DNA of 60,000 bases from assembly GCA_009760855.2 (NCBI GenBank), contig WPIO01000001.1, positions 8,866,501 to 8,926,500 of the forward strand, given 5' to 3'. Made by a program: the position numbers and the translations under genes. The notes below the pieces were generated by a model. The model was given only the letters and a program-made list of their open reading frames with translations, was not told where the DNA came from and searched no databases. The stretch is from Cristatella mucedo. Taxonomy: Eukaryota > Bryozoa > Phylactolaemata > Cristatellidae. Shown here in pieces: positions 1-11,320 of the stretch. The first letter of the stretch is position 1; every line of letters begins with the position of its first letter.

Positions 1-1799
1 ATTCAACTGCCCCTTTTCAGCCGACGAACAATGGAGCAGGCCGTTGTTGTTCAACGAGCTACTTACCGGTCCCTGGGGACTCGAGTCGCTCGGTGGTTAC
101 GTCAGACGGCCGACCGGTGCTTACGCCCATTTTCCGCAGGTACTCTCTGTAGTCCATCACGCCGGAGTGGTGATAATCTTGACGCATCCACAGTCTGCAG
201 CGTCAAGAGCGCCGGCGCTGCGTGCATCACCATTTCGCAGACCTTTAGATTACCGCTGTAGCCGCTCAAGACAAAGAATCGCCTCGACTCTGCGAGCTAG
301 TCTGTTAGCTCGCCTCGGAAACCGCTGAGAGCGAGGTGCCGCGTAGATAGGTAAGCACGCATTGTGCGACCTCGTAGCCGAGCAGTAGCCATTGATGGAA
401 AATGCAACTGGCGCCGACATGCCGTTGCATCGCCGGGGTTTCACACAACTGAATGCACTTACTGCGAAAACACTAGCGATGCGAAAATGACTGACCCGCT
501 CTGCTCAAGGTGTGGTTAGCGAAGTTCGTCTTTCGAATACTATGTGCCGACAGCTAAGGCTCTAGCAGATACATTGTGCTAAATCGATGGCTGCTTGCTT
601 GATGCTGGCATTTTCATATGTAGTGAAAACTCGGGAAAAGGGTCAGAATCGAGACCATTTTGAACCATCTATGAGGCGTTGCAGACTTGAAACCGCAGGA
701 ATCACTAGCATGTCACCGATGGGCCGATTCTTAACCTCAGCAGGGAATGCACATCGGGCACAAATGGTGTATCAGGCAGCATGTAGCTTCTAGATTGGTT
801 AAGGATTGCAAAACTCCTTCCACCTCCAATCCACATACATTTGTATCTAAACCCTGTACTGTAGGCAACATATACATCCCACCGGCAGCCAACTTTAAGA
901 TCCAGTGCGGCTAATACGGTAGAGCCACGTAAAGAAATAATAGTGGTTAGCTGATGGAACACTCATTTGTATAGCATCAGAAAAGCTCCAACAACTGTAA
1001 CCGTCCCTTGCATTGGGAAATAAAGGATCGGTAATTGCAGGGCTCAAACCCATCACCTGGGTCGTGAAGAGCGAACATCTTAACCCTTCGCTAAGAAACA
1101 TACTGCTCTGCATCTGTCCCCGAGCCAAGTTAAACAGTTCTAAAACAGCTACTTGCAGCCTGTGAAGATAAAAAGCAAGGATCTCAGGTGCTACGGTAGC
1201 ACAGCTGTCACCTATATGGAAGCTATGTATATGCTCAAGCATCATTTCCAAGTTCTACACAGTACACTCAGTTGCAAGAAAATCCTTGATACTGCCGTGG
1301 CCGCTACTCAAATCTGGTAATAAGATGATGCCAGGCAAATTCAGTCGACACCGTCGGTGACGCTCTAAGGTGCTTCTAGCATTTTATGTATTAGATAGTC
1401 AGATCCCCTTCCTTGAAGACCCGGAATTAATATACTCGCAGAGGAGAAACTGACGGATAACGAAAAAAAGGAAAACTGCTTCCAGTAGCCTCTAACGAAT
1501 AGGGACGAGCCGCTGCCGATATCCCTGGTTACCAGCACCAAATTTCTGCTGTTGACTAATTGTGGGCTCTTGTTTGCTTTAGACAGGCCAGCAGCAGGAA
1601 GTTATCAATAGGCATCAGTCTATCACAATTCGCTCGCAGCGCCGTTATGAAAAGCGGAATCTCTGTAGTATGGGCAATAGGAAGAGCTGGCAGCAGACTT
1701 GAGGCATATCGATCGGCCAGCGATCTGCTCTAACCAGTGGCAATCTGCAGTAGTTGCCCAGAATCCAGCCTGCACATCGGCAGAGCCACCGTCGGCCTA
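1..1799. other. No gene recognised; one SINE copy
   Basis: No exon with good splice sites or recognisable protein was found. The only identified element is a minus-strand SINE near 945-1115. Short open frames are at the level expected by chance. Further exons of the EF-hand gene could be hidden here. Confidence 0.4.
945..1115 (-). repeat. tRNA-headed SINE (family 1)
   Basis: Read on the minus strand, this has a tRNA-like head with a B-box-like stretch (GGGTTTGAGCCC) followed by a body around GATCCTTTATTTCCC, and ends ATACAAATGAG near TCAGCT. It matches the copies at 22445, 26200, 26585, 36115 and 48685 in order of parts, with considerable divergence. Confidence 0.6.
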
Positions 1800-2045
1800 C
1801 TAGCTACCTCGGATAATACAAAACATAACAAGAGATTGTATAGCGCCACAAGAGAACCAATGCTTCTACTACGCACTGTACATGCACTGTAAAGGAAGCA
1901 TGTCGATACGGTACCGATAATATGCACAGCGTCAGTACGTATGAGCCTACAAAGGTTGCTTCTGGTGGATGCAGCAAATGCCGTGAAGAACAGGTCGGTT
2001 TTTAACTTATTTTCAAACGTCACCAAGTCAGTGTAATGTAGTGAC
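1800..2045 (-). repeat. LINE 3' end, L2/CR1-like, degenerate
   Basis: On the minus strand this reads as the C-terminal end of a LINE ORF (LVTFENKLKTDLFFTAF, compare [17 protein letters not shown] in the copy at 24595-25940). It is followed by a tail ending in GTGGCGCTATACAA. It is old and broken. Confidence 0.65.
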
Positions 2046-2576
2046 ATCAGTCAGCAGTGACTTCCATGCTTAGCAACGGTACTGGTGCCAAGTACACGCG
2101 AAAAGCCTCGGCAGAAAGTCATGCTACGAACTTATACGCTAGCATTCGCGAGCTCTTTCCACCGCCAAAGCGCTTCGCACGTGAGCCCACCCGTCGTAAC
2201 AGGTTTTGTAGCCTGATCTGCCACGTTTCGAGCGTACGAGCGACATAGGGCCAAGCTAGCAAAACCACGTTCGTGTCTGACCTTGAACAGCGAGCGCTCC
2301 AATGGGCCAGGAAAAGTGGTGCCAGCTGACTCAACTACTGATTTGATTGAACATACGCCCAAAAGATCATCTAGGGCTGGCTGATCGAGCTTTCCATTTA
2401 ATACAGACGTAGACCCGCCAAATCAGCACTTTCAATGAAACCGCTCCTCGTAGGCAGCACGGGGCCAGCAGTGATGCGCCCCCTTTCTGCCACCGCCTCT
2501 CCCTCTATCTCATTCCCGACTTCCCGGGGGAGCGACCATCGGGGGGGGGCGCGGGGCGGGAGGAGGAGACCCTCAC

Positions 2577-2798
2577 CGGTCAAACTGCTGGTCGCTCAAC
2601 TTTAGACTATTGCTGTCGAGGACTTTCCGAAAGTCGTGCTTCTGAATCATGCCATCGCGGTTGTAGTCATATAGGTGGAACGATCGAACAAAGTCTTTGG
2701 GACTTTTCCTGATTTTTTCCACCAGTATTTTTTCAATGGTGTCGATATTTGTCTCCACCGGCTGCTGAGGAGTCGACGGCCAGTTAGGCTGGACGAAC
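2577..2798 (-). CDS. EFCAB6-like exon c (next EF-hand)
   Basis: Acceptor GTCTTCTCATAG and donor CG|GTGAGG bound the exon. It encodes FVQPNWPSTPQQPVE, then a helix and the EF-hand SFHLYDYNRDGMIQKHDF, then KLSDQQFDR, which looks like the start of the partner EF-hand. It enters with one base that completes the split lysine codon of exon b and leaves in phase 2. Confidence 0.7.
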
Positions 2799-5095
2799 CT
2801 ATGAGAAGACAACGAACAGCGCCAACGGCAAGAGTTGCCCTTCAATACTTGGTGGGATGCCTGCGCAGCAGGAAATGCAAAGCCGAACACCAGCAGCCAC
2901 CAGTGGACTGTCGGAGAGCTCAAGCTTGGCAGAGCCGGCGCTTACTTGTAGGAGCTCGCTTGCGGCTCGCTGTCGGCCCTTGGTCTCTTGCCGAGAAACT
3001 TTTCTATAAACTGGACGTACTTGACAGTTCCATCCTGGCTGAGATCGGCTTTGGCCACTATCGACTCGAACTGCTCGCTCGTCAACGGTACACAGCTCCC
3101 TTCCAAAATCCGGCGAAACTCGCCTTTCGTGACTGTGCCCCTTGCTACTGTGTCGTACGCCTTGAAAGCCTGGAAAATGCACGCTCAATCGGATTATCCA
3201 CTGGGTGCTAGGATTTCATTGGTGCTACAACACGCTTACTTTGCATCGGTGGCGGCTGCTTCGTGAAACCATGACAGGCGAATCGTTAAAATCGAAGGAC
3301 ATCGAATTGCGGGAGAGAGTCTAGACTTTAAAATGTCGACTGGGGATCTGAATAAGCTTCGTTACTAGTACGGTTCCAACAGCTTGCACTTCTGCCGTCC
3401 ACACCCATGTCGTACGTAGCAGCGGCCAAAAAAGCAAACTAGCGGTAGGAGATTCGAGAAAAAGAGCGAGAGCTTGGTTTTGGCACTTTCGTTGCAGCAC
3501 AAAGGCTTACTGCAAGATCGAGTGCTGCCGACGTCTTAGTGCCATAAGCGTGCAGAAGCAGAACATACCGGACCCACTATTTACCGACCTTCGCTCACCG
3601 AGCGCTACCAAACTTCTTGCACATTACATGCGGATGGCTGCCGGTTGATCAACAGATACAGAGCAAAGTTCTAACGCTGACCCACACGTCCCGCTGGCGG
3701 CTTGGCTCCTCCATACCTAGCTGAACTGCTGCACCAGTCTCAGCCTCATCGTGCCTTCAGGTCCTGTGTGGACGATAAATTAGCTGTCCCATTACTCTGC
3801 TTAAAGACCGTTGACGACAGAAGCTTTAGCGCTGCAGGTCCTAGACTGTGGAACTCGCTTCCACAATTCTTACGCAACGACAACTACTCTCCTGCTCTCC
3901 TGCCGACTATGGCTAATCCTTTTCAGCGGTCGTGAGCTTCTACTTAAATGCTACTCACTACCTCAGCTGGTTTCCTGACTCTGCTATACTTCCCACTTTC
4001 TCTTTGTTTCGTGAGATGAAGTCTGTTGGCTAACGAATGCGTACCGAAAGCCACCTAGGCTGTGAGTTCGCTATATAAAACTCTCCTGCGTAACACCCAC
4101 GTAGTCTTTATGGCTTTGTGGAGTTACAGCCGGAGATACATTACATAATGCCGCTTAACTGCCCTATCACAATCGTATAATATATAATTCATTTGTATAG
4201 CGCCCCAAGGGAACTAAATCTCCATTCAGGCGCTTCTCATAAGCCTCAGGGCTCGAGCCCACGACCTCAGCCAGACCTAAGTCGGGGCGAGCACCTTAAC
4301 AGCTGGACCAACCCAGCTCGGTGTGACCACGTGACTACGCTCAACCTCTGCATCATGGCTCCACCACCTAGCGAGTATTGCGAAATGAAACGAAAAGCTG
4401 AAAAGTAGTTGGACTAAAAATTTGAGAATGAAATTCAATACCTACAGACCTTGCCGTCACTAAGTGGATAGCTTTTCCGTTTCTGCGGCGATACAACCGA
4501 CCGTCGGGTACACCATTGATTATTGTCCTGCTGACCGGAACTCCGAACTTAGGGCAACGCAGTGGTCTGACAGGGACCTTTTACTCTCTGGCCATGTCTG
4601 ACGTGACTCGATCGCCAGCCGCGCGAAAGGAAAGTGTCAGGCTTTAGCGGGACACTAACGCCTCTCGAGCGCAAAGGGACCGAATGGCTGTCTCTTAGGG
4701 TTGCCAAGTGCCTGATAGGAGTAGCTCTAGCGCCCGATCCTGCTATTTTGGCAATCCCATCGGAGCGAATCTGCGTCGCGGCGAACGATGCATTGAGCAA
4801 ATCGTTCTACGCCGTCAGCCAAGGCGAATAGTAGCACGCCGGAGCCGATCGAAATCCAGCCCCGTTTCGATAATGCTTCACCGACTTCTAGCGGCGCCGC
4901 CACAGCACAGCCGTAGCAGGCACATTCGGGCGGAACTCGGGCCTGCACGAGCGCCGGCAGCGAAATTCGTTACCTGCTGTAGACTCGCATACTTCGATCT
5001 GATGCTTTCTCGGAGCAGACTCTCCACTTCGATACTGGATAGGCTCGGATTGGCAATGCCCACCAGTGCTCCACCGCCGTCCGCAGGGTTACTTG
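2577..5095 (-). CDS. EFCAB6-like multi-EF-hand protein, internal exons
   Basis: Three consecutive minus-strand exons (5095-4974, 3169-2946, 2798-2577) join in frame to give about 189 residues of an EF-hand protein. The order is a helical lead-in ending KYASLQQ, an EF-hand pair (AYDTVARGTVTKGEF and KADLSQDGTVKYVQF), a spacer rich in P and Q, then another helix and EF-hand (YDYNRDGMIQKHDF). The last loop has the usual D, N, D, G ligand positions. The first loop lacks several ligands and the second ends in Q instead of E, so those may not bind calcium. Repeated partly degenerate EF-hand pairs of this kind are typical of EFCAB6, a ciliary/sperm protein. That assignment is inferred from remembered family character, not a search. 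The final exon ends in phase 2 and no stop was seen, so the gene continues beyond the left edge or in unrecognised exons; the start is also missing. Other EF-hand families remain possible. Confidence 0.65.
2946..3169 (-). CDS. EFCAB6-like exon b (EF-hand pair)
   Basis: Acceptor TTTTCCAG|GCT and donor AA|GTAAGC bound the exon. It encodes two EF-hand-like units, FKAYDTVARGTVTKGEF and VAKADLSQDGTVKYVQF, followed by KFLGKRP. The first loop is degenerate; the second has D, S, D and G but ends in Q. Phase 0 in, phase 2 out. Confidence 0.7.
3700..4150 (+). repeat. LINE 3' end, second L2/CR1-like family
   Basis: The frame from about 3702 to 3935 encodes the C-terminal end typical of CR1/L2 LINE ORF2: AGPRLWNSLPQFLR and an upstream YLAELL. 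A 3' UTR of about 210 bp follows, ending CGGAGATACATTACAT. This 3' region is closely similar (about 90 per cent by eye) to the reverse strand of 33660-33960, which defines a family distinct from the main LINE. Confidence 0.75.
4180..4330 (-). repeat. tRNA-headed SINE (family 2)
   Basis: The minus strand reads GAGCTGGGTTGGTCCAGC, then GTTAAGGTGCTCGCCC, then a B box GTGGGCTCGAGCCC, and ends with a tail containing GGAGATTTAGTTCCC and GGGGCGCTATACAAATG. It pairs with the plus-strand copy at 16945-17095. The tail closely resembles the main LINE 3' tail. Confidence 0.75.
4974..5095 (-). CDS. EFCAB6-like exon a (helical lead-in)
   Basis: The exon lies between an acceptor CTCTCGTTGCAG and a donor CAG|GTAACG on the minus strand. 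It encodes 40 full codons ending LLRESIRSKYASLQQ, an amphipathic helix of the sort that precedes an EF-hand. It ends in phase 0, matching the next exon, which starts AFKAYD. The upstream partner was not identified. Confidence 0.6.
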
Positions 5096-6150
5096 CTGCA
5101 ACGAGAGACCCCGAAAGCGGGCGATGCTATCTCTGGCCGCCCACTAACCAGGCGCTCGCTACACTTGTCTTCGAAAGGTCAGCTCCAGCGGCGAATGGCA
5201 GAAAGTGCCGACGGGGCACATCAGGTCGTGCAGCACAAGCCCAGCCACATGCCAGCCAGACCGCCGTCCAGCCCAGTCGTGCGTCGTGGCGATGGGCAGA
5301 TCGGACCTGTCACTGGCAACGAGGCCAGCGACTCCCCGAGGGCCAGGCTGCGACTGCTTACCGCGGGAAGGCGCCTCGCGAGCTGGAGGCCTCGGCGTCC
5401 CGGCAAGAGGCGCGGACAGCCTCAGAGCCGGCTGAGCGGTGAACAACGGCGCCGTAGTGGTCAGCGACCTGCTGAGCGGCATAACTTCTGCCATGTTTCG
5501 CCAACCGCATGTGGCTTCTCGGCCCAGGCGGCTCGCGTAGCAGCGTGACGAAGTCGGGCGCCTGTATCGATACAATAGCACCCTGCCATGGCAACGTTCG
5601 AGCTCGTGGCCGGCTTAATCGATCAACTTCTCTAGCCTTAGGCTATCTCGCCGGAACCCGCACTCGCGGACTCGGCGCCCGAGCAGCCAACGCCGCACCG
5701 GTCCTTTGCCGCCGCTCTTCGGGGTTTCGCGGGCCAGCGTCTTGCTCGTCCCGCTCTTGCGGGGTGCGGGGAGCCGAACGTGCGACCGGCTATGGGGTGG
5801 GGGCTGGTGGGTAGAAGCAGCCCACACGCTGACCAAGACGGGGGCTTGGTCGCCGTTAGTGCCCTTACCTACGTGTATGGTTAACTGTTAACTCGCCGCG
5901 ACGGTCTCTACGGAGAGTCGTTCGGAGCACCGGGCGCGGCCGCTGGGCACTGGCAGCCGAAATTCACGGCGTTGCTAAGAACCAACAACCTGTGGCTAGA
6001 GGTCACGTGATCGGGTTTGTCACGCCCACGAACCGCACCGAGGCGGCCGAGCCGGACTGCCGACGGAGCCGCTAGCACTAGCGGAGGAGCTTCTAACCTG
6101 TGGCTCAATATTCAGTGGCGACAGTTTGACTCTTCTCTCGTGCGGGCAAG
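5096..6150. other. GC- and CpG-rich stretch, no gene assigned
   Basis: Base composition rises sharply here and CpG is frequent. Long overlapping open frames on both strands are explained by the scarcity of AT-rich stops, and their translations (rich in R, A, S, P, G) match no family I recognise. The stretch lies upstream of the first EF-hand exon found, so it could be that gene's promoter or first-exon region. This is inference only. Confidence 0.35.
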
Positions 6151-6751
6151 CAATCCAAAGAGAGAGCTGTCTCTGTCGATTTGGATTGTAGGCTACCGCA
6201 TACTGGAAGCCTGTTTCCCAGCCTTTCCGAGCTACTTAAGGACTGGATGAATTCAGCAGTGGGATCAACGCTGCCTTTTGTTATACCATTGACAAAAATG
6301 ATTGCCTTTATCCCAGAACTAAATCTAAGGCGTCTACTCTCCTGTTTTCTCTTAGGTATAGGTCTACGTTAAAAGGATTCTGGGGCAGAGAGAAAGCGAA
6401 AGAAAGTCACCTCGAGTATTTATCTATTTAAACAAGAATCCTCTAGAGATCTTTGCCCAGCCACCCAGGACTCAAGGCAAGTGATGGGAATCCATTGAGA
6501 CATAAGACAATCTTTGATCCGGAGATCTTTTATAGCGACAATTCGAGAGATCGAGTGACTAGCAGCTGTCGTTCCCCGTCAGGTTGCAGTGGTTTAAGGG
6601 TCAGGGCCGTGGGCCCAATCGTCCTATCGACGCGCTCTCTGCTGACAACTTAATTTTATTGTAGGTACGTTGCCACCAGCGAGGGAGCCGCACTGGATTT
6701 CTGACTTGACTTGGTCTATAAGCTAGTATTGCTACTCCCTGTAGAGAGAGC

Positions 6752-6850
6752 CTCTTTATACGTCGCTCTGTAAGCTTTATACGTCGCTCTGTAAGCTGTA
6801 CACTCGCCCTGTAAGCTTTATATGTCGCTCTGTAAGCTTTATACGCGGCT
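6752..6850. repeat. 22-bp tandem repeat, about 4.5 copies
   Basis: Units follow the pattern GTCGCTCTGTAAGCTTTATA with slight changes. Each full unit carries CTGTAAGCT, giving regularly spaced AAGCTT sites in most copies. No coding role is apparent. Confidence 0.85.
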
Positions 6851-8694
6851 TCGTTGTTTCTAGTTCTTTCAGTCCATACTCTTTAGAGACCCTGGGTTAT
6901 CTAGTGCTATTGATCGAGATTATAAATTCGTCGTTGGCGATGGTCGGAGGGTATGACCCAGGTTGCAGCCCCGAAGTAAGGGCGGGGGGGGGAGGAGGAT
7001 CCAATGTCCCCCTGCCGCCTGGCTCCGCCGTTCCTGCTGGAGACTGGTTCTGAAGTTTTTCGTCAAAAGTGCATCACCCGGTGAGCCACGTTAGTCTCTC
7101 TTCCGTAAAAATGCTCCAGCCTCTTCTAAAAAGAAAAGGTAGCCTTTTCTCAAAGCCGACTCCGGTTTGCCCGCCGAAAAAGCGTCGATAAGAAGGGCTC
7201 TTCAGCAGCCCGTCTGAAAAACATGTGTATATTCCGTTTTGGGCAAGTCTCAATATCTGCATCGGGAGGTCGCTTCGCGGGAGCCATTTTAAAAGCGATC
7301 TAAAAAGAGCCCGCTTTAAGATCCCGAACCCTGAGCAACAAAAGCCACCTGCCCGGCAGGTTCGTGTAAACCCTGGAAACTGACCATGAACGTGCCAGAC
7401 GAATGAACGCCGAGCTGGCATCGTTTGTAGCCCGAGCTAAGAAAACACAGCAGCAGCGTCCTTAATGAGAAACGCCTCGTATCTTCGTGCCGCACGATGA
7501 GCCTGTACGTCTGGACTCTAGCCCGGTAGCCACTTGGAAAAGCTACCGGAACTCTACGGGTGGCTAGGGGGTAATTTTTAGGCAGAGGGGGCTTGAAACG
7601 TTGCACTTCTGGGAAGCCCAGCCCCGCCCATTCATCCAAACCTATAGGCCGGTTTTAGCACATCCCCTCCCTCTTCCCCTTCGATTGCAGCCCGGCATGG
7701 CTGGCTTCAATAGGAAATAACATTACGGACCTCGTATAGTGAGTCCTTGAGTTTTTCAGGTTATATATACATTTTTTATATGCCAGTTCTAATGCCACCC
7801 CGGAAGCACCGAGAACTGCCCACCTCGTGGTATAAGCTTGTATGCAGCCGCAGTAATAGATTATAGCATAATCAGTTCCCTAGCCCTTACCGACGTTGAT
7901 CAGAGAAGAAAGTGGAGAGGCCAGGAAACGTCCAATCGATAAGGTCAGCGATGGCAAGATGCGTGCATCTTTGTTGAGGAGGTTTGATGATCGTTGCGTC
8001 GCTTTTTCCGGGAGCTAAAAGAAGTGCTCCGCCGAGTTTAAGTAGCAAAGCAGCATAGCACGGTAAAAGGAAGATCTGATCGCGCACACAATGGATGTAC
8101 GCATGGCCACAAAAATAAGAACAATCGATAATTTCAACCTGAAGTTTAGGAGACGGGCAACGTGAAGACGACGCTAGTGCTCTCACCGTCGAAGATGACA
8201 CAGAAGGTACCATCTCTGAATTGTCCGCCTCCGAATAACCTCGGCGGGAGTGAGCGGTAGAGGAGAGGAAGAAGACGTCGATATGTAATGGGAATTTTGG
8301 CAATAAAATAAAAGTTGATAATATCTTCAACTAGTAAAACTCTCTGAAGGAGCACAATGTTTAAAATAAAATCCCATGATTGGAACATGCCTGCACTGGG
8401 TCTCAGGCTCCGGAAGTACTGGCCACGGAAGACAATGCTGTGCCATCTATCGGCATGATGGACGGACTTGTCCGCTTTAATTGGTCGGGATGTTATCATG
8501 GACTGAGCCACAATTTCTCGAGTATCCCGTTTTAAAAATTCCGTCGATTTCTGGAGTCTCTTGTAAAGGTGTACCCAGATAGGTGGCTGACATCAAGTTA
8601 AGCCAATACCGTCCAAATGCATGGACAACGAAGTCGACCATCTGCGCATATCATTCATAAGCAAGTTCAACACGATAAAGTCGCAGAGAATCGG

Positions 8695-8748
8695 ACTTAG
8701 TTATTTTATTATTTCAAGCGTACTTAGTTATTTTATTATTTCAAGCGT
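8695..8748. repeat. 27-bp direct duplication
   Basis: Two identical adjacent 27-bp units, each starting ACTTAGTTATTTTATTATTT and ending CAAGCGT. This is a simple tandem duplication in AT-rich spacer. Confidence 0.9.
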
Positions 8749-10250
8749 ACCTATCATCGCATTTTCCTGAATGAGTATGGTATCTTGTAAAATTAAAAGG
8801 CTAGCAAAATCAGGCAGGCAAGCCTATGGTACACCATCTGATGACCGTGACACAAGCCACGGACGAGGCAACCGGTTTTAGATGACAGCAAAAACCACTC
8901 ATATTTGACGGTGAAGAAAACGTCTAGTTGCTGAGCCACATCATCACCTAGAGGTTGCTATGGGTTTGACTTGTATCAGGCATTCACTTGGTGGGAGCAG
9001 ACCTCTTCGTTACATACTGTCTTGTGTAATGAGTTTATACACGTAACCAAAACTTCGATCAAGCAGTGTGTACACATGCTAACCTCCTTGAAAGGGGATG
9101 CTTCGGCATTCCCGTCGGCAACAAATCAAGAGTGCCTACTTTGGCTACAGCCGTGATCCGTTGGGAGACCTATATTAACACACCCTAAGTACCAGCAAAT
9201 TTGCTCGGGGCCTGCCGCCGCTTGAATTAGGAGTCGCAGGTGTCGCGTGTCGAGGGAGGTTGCAAATGGAACTTGGCCACGAAACTGGTGTTTCGGGCTC
9301 AGCGAGCGCCGCCTCTTACGACGGTTCATGGCTGGCATAGCATCGGGGGCGACGTTGGTGCTAGGCGCCAGCAAAACCTGCTGCATTGCTGGTGCGAAGC
9401 TAGCACCTCCATAGGCCATTGCTGCACTTTTCTGGTTGTCCGAACGCAGGTTTGAGCTCTGAACTCGGGAAAACTAAACATATGCCCATTTGTTGACGCC
9501 TGCTTGCAACTGGATAACTCTTACTACCGATGTCAGGTTCGGATTTAGGTTGAGGGGTAGGAGATCTTGATGCGCTCACCCATGGAGCTGCTATACGATA
9601 ATAACGCTAGAATGTGCTAGCCCTGTAAAGCGGTTGTAGCGATAAACATGGCGACATTTTTAGACGATATCCTTGACGCCCGGGGAAACTAGGGAATTGG
9701 ACAAGACACCCAGTGACATTGCCAGCATGCTGCCAATACTAACCGCTATGGCAAATCGAAACCGCCTAACGTATTTTGGTAAGGGACTAATCAATATCAC
9801 TCGTAAGCTGGGGGATATATTAGAAACGTGTCCAATATAACATTAGGAAAATTTTGATGACGGGGATGAAGAACCGACCTGCAACTGGATACCCTCAGGC
9901 TTGCACTGCGAAGGATGATCGGTTCCTGGTAATTAAAGTGCCTGAAGGCCCACTTTGCACCTGCTCGAGGCCATTGTAAGACTCAAGCCTAGAACCGGCA
10001 CGATCAACAGCGAGCAGATGGTTAAGCGAAGGTTTAAGATGAGGCAAATGTTCAAAGAAGATAAACCTCGGGTAAACTTAGCAAAAATGCTTGCTGCTTA
10101 CGAAAAACCACCAACACCCAAGCCTTAAATGAAGGAGGCACATTACAGATTGAAGTATTTCTTACCGACAAAAGTTCAATTTTGTTAGCTTCGAATGTCA
10201 AACCTTTGTTTGAGCGGTAGCAAAGCATTCGCTGACACCAGCTAGCACCA

Positions 10251-10322
10251 TAATAATAATAATAATAACACTTGATAAAGCGCCCTCAGATAACTCAATC
10301 TCTTTCTAGGCGCTGTAAAACA
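10251..10322 (-). repeat. LINE 3' tail only
   Basis: The minus strand reads AGGCGC, CTAGAAAGAGATTGAGTTA and GAGGGCGCTTTATCAAGTG, then an ATT repeat. This is the 3' terminus of the main L2-like LINE without any coding part. Confidence 0.85.
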
Positions 10323-11148
10323 TACTCAGACATTTGGGTGAAGTTCAGTGGTGGTGTAGGGAGGCAGACACCACAATGAATCAAGACAGCTATCCGCAAA
10401 GAGTGGACAATGTAACTGTGCCAAGTACATGACTGCTAGACCCCTACTTAATTTATCAACATGACAACAATCCACAAAATACTGTTTCTGCTATGATTTC
10501 TCGACAGGTACCTCCATTTCCCTGCTTGCAGTGACGTATCGGCTGAGAGCTTCGGATAGTAACAGCAAATCATCGGCCCAATAATGGAACAAACTCCAAG
10601 TGGCTATACATGCTATCCCATCAACAGTAACTCGAAAACAAGTCCTTGCTAGCCCAAAAAATCCTGCAATAGGTAAGCGGCCACATCCCATTAGCATTAG
10701 TGCTTGTATCGCCAGTACTGTGATTTTTAGGCTAAGTATATCTTCTAAGGCTACTGTTTTTAATCACTGCATATTCAAGGGGTAGAACCAAATCGGCTGT
10801 CAAGAAGCTGCTTCTAAACTTAAGCCTCCTATCTGCAGCAACCAAGCAATAAAAACCCGGGATGCATCACATGCACTCCCACCTCATCCAAAACAGTGAG
10901 ACGTTCCCCAAAGGTTCTATCGAAGCTCTAAGGACAAGTACCTAAACTTAGGATGATTATGAGTTGTAACCACGGCTTCAGTCATTTTTATACAAGAAAA
11001 TGGCCAAGCTCGGCGAAATATACCACTCAAATATCACTAGCGAAACTACCTTTCAGCCATTATGCCAACAGCCCACGGTCTAAGCAGAAGCACAACTGCA
11101 CAGCATGAAGTTTCGTCAATAAATAACAACTTGCTCAATTTAGTTCTA

Positions 11149-11154
11149 TTTATT
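11149..11154 (-). terminator. Poly(A) signal of RPL24
   Basis: AATAAA on the minus strand, 18 nt after the RPL24 stop codon. This implies a very short 3' UTR, usual for ribosomal-protein mRNAs. Confidence 0.75.
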
Positions 11155-11172
11155 CGTGATCTCACATCACAT

Positions 11173-11320
11173 TTATCGCTTGCCACCGACACGGCCTGGC
11201 CCCTTGCTCTGCACAGGCTTGGCTGTCTTATCCTTGGTGGGTTTCTGTGCAGCTGCCTTTGCTGGTGCTTTCTGGGCTCGCTTCTGTGCCTCCTTGGCTC
11301 GCGACTTCTCTTTATATGCC
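11173..11320 (-). CDS. RPL24: RPL24 exon 4 and stop
   Basis: Acceptor ATGCTTTTAG. Encodes the basic, alanine-rich tail from [16 protein letters not shown] to RVGGKR and a TAA stop. Confidence 0.97.

Larger units (their letters stand above)
6151..10250. other. No gene recognised
   Basis: No recognisable exon was found. The stretch holds a 22-bp tandem repeat (6752-6850) and a 27-bp duplication (8695-8748). Open frames at 7074-7421, 7316-7639 and 7887-8511 on the minus strand show no known motifs. Confidence 0.4.

Noticed and set aside
5187-5300. Possible further upstream exon of the EF-hand gene (frame ending PFAAGADLSKT)
   Set aside because: The phase would fit, but the peptide has no family likeness and the donor (A|GTGTAG) is weak.
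4708-5594. Overlapping 100-244-codon open frames on both strands
   Set aside because: The region is GC-rich and poor in stops; the translations resemble no family. Only 4974-5095 on the minus strand has splice sites and phase fitting the EF-hand gene.
7074-7639. Overlapping minus-strand frames of 107-115 codons
   Set aside because: Checked for transposase or other motifs; nothing convincing and no splice context.
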